A stretch of DNA of 64,000 nt from Hyphomicrobiales bacterium (GTDB lineage: Bacteria; Pseudomonadota; Alphaproteobacteria; Rhizobiales; Rhizobiaceae), in contig JAFKJU010000014.1 of assembly GCA_017305935.1 (NCBI GenBank), positions 145,958-209,957 on the forward strand, given 5' to 3'. Position 1 is the first letter of the stretch. Every line of letters begins with the position of its first letter. Under the pieces are notes generated by a model. It saw only the letters and a program-made list of their open reading frames with translations. It was not told the origin of the DNA and made no database searches. Made by a program: the position numbers and the translations under genes. Positions 61,312-64,000 of the stretch are shown here, piece by piece.

Positions 61312-63237
61312 TCAGAATTCCTGCCAGTCATCCTGCTTGATCGCGACGGGACCGTTGCCGGGATAGGCTCTCGACAGACGCCGGTTGATCGCCTTGACCG
61401 GCAAGGAGACGACGGCCGGGCGTGCGGCCGGGGCCGAAGACGCCGCCGGATGCGACGCATCGAGCTTGAACAGCCGCAACAGCTGGGTGAGCGAACCGAC
61501 CTCTCTTGAGAGGCTGTGGGTCGCGGCCGTGGTCTCCTCGACCATCGCCGCGTTTTTCTGCGTGTCCTGATCCATCTGGTTCACGGCGGAATTGATCTGC
61601 TGGAGACCAGACGACTGCTCCTGCGCCGCTTCGGCGATCGCATGAACGTGACGATTGATCTCCTGTACCTCGGATACGATGGCCGAAAGCGTCCGGCCGG
61701 TATCGGCCACGTATTGCACGCCTTCCGCCACCTGGGCTTCGGATGCGTTGATCAGAGCCTTTATTTCCTTTGCGGCCTTTGCCGAGCGCTGAGCCAGTTC
61801 CCGCACTTCCTGGGCTACGACCGCGAACCCCTTTCCCGCCTCGCCGGCGCGTGCGGCCTCGACGCCCGCATTCAGCGCCAGCAGATTGGTCTGGAAAGCG
61901 ATCTCGTCGATGACGCCGATGATATTGCTGATTTCGTGGGAGGATATCTCGATCTGTTCCATGGCCTTCACGGCGCGGCCGACGACGTAGCCGGAATGCT
62001 CGGCATGGTTTCGCGCATCGGCCACCAGTTGCCCCGCTGCCCGGGCGCGTTTCGCCGTGTCCTTGACCACCGTGGTGATTTCCTCGAGTGCGGCTGCGGT
62101 CTGCTCGACGGCGGCAGCCTGCTGTTCGCTGCGCTTTGCGAGGTCGTCCGTGGCGGCCCTGATCTCATTGACACCGGCATCGATCCCGAGTGCGTTTTCC
62201 GACACGCGATGCAAGGCAACCTGCAATTTCTCGGCCGAACTGTTGAAATCCTGCCGCACGGCATCCAGGCTCGGGGTGAACGGCGCCTCGATGCGGTAGG
62301 AGACATCGCCGTCCGAAAGCCGCGACAGGCCTGTTGCGAGATTGCCGACGGCGAATTTCACGTCTTCCGCCGCTTTCGCCTTGAACGCCTCGGCTTCCAG
62401 CCGTTCGGTTTCGCTGAGCGTGCGGTTTTCTTCCGCCTCTCGCTCAAGCCGTGCACGCTCGATGGCGTTTTCACGGAAAATCTGCACGGCGCCGGCCATG
62501 GCGCCGACTTCATCGCCACGCTCGGTAAACGGCACGGCGCTGCATGCATCGCCATCGGCGAGCTTGCGCATGGCCTCGGTGATCCGCTGGATCGGATTGG
62601 CGACACGCGCCACCACAATGTAGATTCCGAACAGATTGATAAGCACCGCCACCGTCGCGATGGACAACGATATGATAAAGGCCTGGTTTGCCGCCTCGCC
62701 CGCCGCGGCGACTTCACTGCCGCTCTGCTGCATTATGAACGCGACCAGTTCCGCGATCTTTGCGTTCGTCTGCGTGGCGATCGGCGTCAGTTCCGCATTG
62801 AAAAAGGCCCGCGCGCCATCGAGGTCATGGCTCCTGATATGCTCGATATAAGGCGCGCTGCGGCTCACATAGGAAGCGGACAGGGACCTGATGGCGCCGA
62901 TCAACGCGCGACCCTTTGGCGAGAACAGCCCAGCCTCGTATTTTTCCAGCGACGTCTCGAGTTTGGCCTTCGCATCCTCGAAGGACTTTGCCTCCGCTTC
63001 CAACTCGGCGGCGTTGTTCACCAGCGCAAAACGCGCCAGTGCCAGACGGATATCGGCGAAGTCGCTCTTGACCTCGCGTGAGGACAGAAGCCGCTCGATC
63101 CAGAAATTGCCGACTTTTTCCGCTGCGGCGGTGATCGAGCGAATATTCTGCAGAGCGATGAGCGACGAAAGGCTGACAACGACGATGATCGCGCTCATCA
63201 GCGCGACAAGAGACGTCTTTATGGTGATGTTCTTCAT
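61312..63237 (-). CDS. Methyl-accepting chemotaxis protein
   Basis: 641 residues. Membrane segment 1 (about 8-30) and segment 2 (near 190-215, [20 protein letters not shown]) flank a helical periplasmic sensor of four-helix-bundle type. HAMP regions follow ([37 protein letters not shown]), then the signalling hairpin [20 protein letters not shown]. The C-terminus ends DDWQEF, a W-x-x-F pentapeptide tether for CheR as in rhizobial receptors. ATG 63237 begins the first membrane helix; no strong Shine-Dalgarno sequence is visible. The ligand is unknown. Confidence 0.9.
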   Translation of the reverse strand: MKNITIKTSLVALMSAIIVVVSLSSLIALQNIRSITAAAEKVGNFWIERLLSSREVKSDFADIRLALARFALVNNAAELEAEAKSFEDAKAKLETSLEKYEAGLFSPKGRALIGAIRSLSASYVSRSAPYIEHIRSHDLDGARAFFNAELTPIATQTNAKIAELVAFIMQQSGSEVAAAGEAANQAFIISLSIATVAVLINLFGIYIVVARVANPIQRITEAMRKLADGDACSAVPFTERGDEVGAMAGAVQIFRENAIERARLEREAEENRTLSETERLEAEAFKAKAAEDVKFAVGNLATGLSRLSDGDVSYRIEAPFTPSLDAVRQDFNSSAEKLQVALHRVSENALGIDAGVNEIRAATDDLAKRSEQQAAAVEQTAAALEEITTVVKDTAKRARAAGQLVADARNHAEHSGYVVGRAVKAMEQIEISSHEISNIIGVIDEIAFQTNLLALNAGVEAARAGEAGKGFAVVAQEVRELAQRSAKAAKEIKALINASEAQVAEGVQYVADTGRTLSAIVSEVQEINRHVHAIAEAAQEQSSGLQQINSAVNQMDQDTQKNAAMVEETTAATHSLSREVGSLTQLLRLFKLDASHPAASSAPAARPAVVSLPVKAINRRLSRAYPGNGPVAIKQDDWQEF

Positions 63238-63800
63238 GACAGTTGTACTACTCGATACAAAGGCACAGACCTGTGCAGGTCGCCGAGCGCGCATAAGCGC
63301 GCGAACGGGTTGATAGCGTTCATGGAAGCATCCGCCGCGCAAGCATGCGACACATGCGGCAGCTTGACGAAGCTGCGCCGCCATGCGAGCGAGGCCGACA
63401 TTTTTCCCGACGTCATGATTATGTCATGGCCGGCCGGCGTTTACTTTGCGCAAGATCAAATATGCCGAAAGATCGTTCAGCCATGCTCCGGGGAGGATGC
63501 CGGATTTAGTCTGCGGTGCATCCCTTGACCACAAGACATTTTTCTTGCGATGATAAGGTCAACAAACAAGTTTCATATTTTTAACGTATGTCTCAAATTG
63601 AAATCGTCGCCTTTAACCTTCCTCAAACTTTCCATCCTAATTTTCAGATTGTCCGAACCCGCAAGGGTCGTGCCGGCATGATGCCGGCAGTGTGGTGCTT
63701 TCGCGCCCTCTCAGCGGACCGCTGATCCGTTTTTCGGGCCAACCTTCCCTGTCCTGAGTGACAGGGAAGAGCGCTTGCGACCGTTTCTCCTCGAGGTCCC
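63238..63800. other. Intergenic leader region with three hairpins
   Basis: No gene is supportable over these 563 bp. The first half is the chemoreceptor promoter region and AT-rich sequence. The second half has three perfect hairpins before the plus-strand gene at 63801: TGCCGGCAT-G-ATGCCGGCA (63671-63689), TCAGCG-GAC-CGCTGA (63711-63725) followed by TCCGTTTTT, and CTTCCCTGTC-N6-GACAGGGAAG (63744-63769). The middle one resembles an attenuator. No known riboswitch pattern was recognised. Confidence 0.45.
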
Positions 63801-64000
63801 ATGAACTTGCTGTCCAAATTGCTTGCGGCGGCCGTAGCAATCGGCGGTTTTGCCGCCGTATCGCCCGCCTATTCACTCGACAAACCGACCGGCGACGTCA
63901 TCCTGACCGTCCGCGGTCCTGATCTGAAAAATGCGAATGTCGCGGGAACGGCGCAGTTCGATCGCGACATGCTGCGCGCGCTCGAACAACGCACCGGGAC
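63801..64000 (+). CDS. Secreted protein, probable small molybdopterin-domain oxidoreductase (partial)
   Basis: The gene runs off the window. It has a signal peptide (MNLLSKLLAAAVAIGGFAAV, cleavage likely after SPAYS near 25). The mature start VILTVRG and AQFDRDMLRALEQRTGT resemble the opening of small periplasmic proteins with an oxidoreductase molybdopterin-binding domain (FDxxMLxALP pattern). ATG 63801 follows CGAGG. About 66 codons are visible, so the family call is tentative. Confidence 0.55.
   Translation, partial: MNLLSKLLAAAVAIGGFAAVSPAYSLDKPTGDVILTVRGPDLKNANVAGTAQFDRDMLRALEQRTG

Noticed and set aside
63446..63459. TTGCGCAAGATCAA as an FNR box
   Set aside because: It misses the fourth base of TTGA and lies 209 bp from the chemoreceptor start with no well-placed -10.

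Overview
The window reads as part of a high-GC alphaproteobacterial genome, most likely Rhizobiaceae (Rhizobium/Shinella/Ensifer type). The evidence is the dense set of ABC uptake systems, the PhnW-PhnY-PhnA phosphonate route, the chemoreceptor with a C-terminal CheR tether, FNR/FixK-type anaeroboxes and scattered palindromic repeats built on GAGCATTTCCAGC. I see no rRNA, tRNA, CRISPR array, insertion sequence or phage gene.

Region 1 (1-36.5 kb) is metabolic and regulatory. It opens with the end of a sugar ABC operon (solute-binding protein, two permeases, ATPase). Next come an ArsR/SRPBCC pair with two palindromic operators around its promoter, a TetR/amidase pair, an AraC/MFS pair, a YghU-type glutathione transferase, and a dimethylglycine/sarcosine dehydrogenase-like flavoenzyme with DeoR and GlxA-type regulators. 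Positions 14.8-24.4 kb form a complete 2-aminoethylphosphonate unit: a transporter (binding protein, ATPase, fused double permease), PhnW transaminase, PhnY dehydrogenase, PhnA hydrolase and a LysR regulator. These would take up aminoethylphosphonate and convert it to phosphonoacetaldehyde, phosphonoacetate, then acetate and phosphate. Further on are a drug-efflux MFS protein, a VOC protein, an SDR/XRE divergent pair, a TreZ-like trehalohydrolase, a citrate synthase divergent from an HTH-citrate synthase fusion, kynureninase with a GntR regulator, and a PLP sulfur-amino-acid enzyme.

Region 2 (36.8-61.2 kb) is the striking part: a stress island. From dnaK at 52.05 kb down to a cardiolipin synthase at 36.8 kb, all genes lie on the minus strand: dnaK, a cbpA-type J-protein, cbpM, a sigma-54 response regulator, its Cache-domain histidine kinase, clpB, DUF2171, a small unknown, a DyP peroxidase with an encapsulin-targeting tail, encapsulin, an NDH-2-like dehydrogenase, DUF2945, an unknown and cardiolipin synthase. 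Three consensus sigma-54 promoters serve clpB, dnaK and a divergent minimal MscS channel. Each has a pair of GGACA-N3-TGTCC palindromes at the same place, 52-53 bp upstream. The same palindrome pair lies upstream of a YdeP/FdhF-like molybdenum oxidoreductase. The simplest reading is that the two-component system inside the cluster drives the chaperone/encapsulin/membrane-repair genes, including its own operon.

Beside it (55.6-60.8 kb) are two universal stress proteins, an MgtA-like P-type ATPase and a pyridoxamine-oxidase-fold protein. Their three promoters carry FNR/FixK-type boxes about 41 bp upstream of predicted starts, so this half looks oxygen-controlled. The window ends with a chemoreceptor and the first codons of a small secreted protein that may be a molybdopterin-domain oxidoreductase.
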